Below, one piece after another: positions 30,417-30,469 of a stretch of DNA of 30,469 nt. The notes under the pieces were generated by a model. It was given only the letters and a program-made list of their open reading frames with translations. It searched no databases and was not told where the DNA came from. How positions within the stretch are numbered: position 1 is the first letter of the stretch; each line of letters starts with the position of its first letter. This stretch comes from Deltaproteobacteria bacterium UBA5754 (GTDB lineage: Bacteria > Desulfobacterota > Dissulfuribacteria > Dissulfuribacterales > UBA5754): contig DIFG01000026.1 of assembly GCA_002419025.1 (NCBI GenBank), positions 1 to 30,469 on the forward strand, given 5' to 3'. The position numbers and the translations under genes are program-made.

Positions 30417-30469
30417 ATGGAAAATATTGGGTTCTTCGTCATTTTGTGGAATTTGGGCTCCTCGACGTT
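30417..30469 (+). CDS. Start of a further gene, cut by the window end
   Basis: ATG 30417 is preceded by GAGGT at proper spacing and stays open to the window end (17 codons, MENIGFFVILWNLGSST). That is too little to identify it. In many related genomes glmU follows atpC and begins MENI-VILAAG-GTRM; the first residues are compatible, but the expected AAGxGTRM nucleotide loop is not seen in this frame, so that reading is weak. Confidence 0.4.
   Translation, partial: MENIGFFVILWNLGSST

Noticed and set aside
1..30469. CRISPR arrays, tRNA or rRNA genes, prophage
   Set aside because: No regularly spaced direct repeats, cloverleaf sequences, ribosomal RNA stretches or phage genes were seen on either strand.

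Overview
The window reads as chromosomal DNA of a GC-rich, probably anaerobic member of the Desulfobacterota (former Deltaproteobacteria). This is inferred from gene content and order: an ATP synthase operon with separate b' and b subunits and no a or c genes, a minimal SufC/SufB-like pair without a cysteine desulfurase, a NifA-type sigma-54 activator, and an Mla lipid-transport operon of deltaproteobacterial layout. Nothing in the sequence fixes the genus. No rRNA, tRNA, CRISPR array, phage or transposase gene was seen.

Layout. Positions 1-5120 hold hpt (minus), a small FmdB-type zinc-ribbon gene (plus), and a minus-strand operon transcribed mlaE-mlaF-mlaD-mlaC-cNMP-binding protein-mlaA. From 5135 to 5232 lie divergent promoters. 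Positions 5269-8835 carry smsC-smsB (SUF-like minimal system) and nadE. A structured, terminal-inverted-repeat element (8846-9069) separates nadE from an OB-fold/HD-domain YhaM-like nuclease gene; a second copy of its right end opens the window (1-42). Positions 10204-14463 are a minus-strand group: a SlyD/FKBP-methyltransferase fusion, a carotenoid-isomerase-like FAD oxidoreductase and a class II photolyase. Positions 14566-18934 carry a GAF-AAA+-Fis activator, pcnB, an unrecognised 147-residue protein and rpe. A small secreted Cys/Lys-rich protein gene (minus) converges on rpe. Positions 19375-24141 are a tight run: histidine kinase, tatD, maf, yggS, queD, then queE. After a hairpin and a second type of inverted-repeat element comes the ATP synthase operon atpF'-F-H-A-G-D-C (24369-30350), closed by a strong terminator, and the first codons of one more gene.

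How the genes fit together. The Mla genes form a complete inner-membrane to outer-membrane phospholipid route, with an extra cyclic-nucleotide-binding protein encoded inside the operon. SmsC/SmsB are likely an Fe-S scaffold ATPase pair. QueD and QueE make successive steps towards 7-deazaguanine (queuosine) precursors. The atp genes supply the F1 sector and stator.

The most interesting points are: a 52-nt sequence shared by the leaders of rpe and queE that runs into both ribosome binding sites; the two inverted-repeat element families, one of which supplies the start signals of the HD-domain gene; the PPIase-methyltransferase fusion next to photolyase and carotenoid-type genes; and the cyclic-nucleotide sensor within the mla operon.
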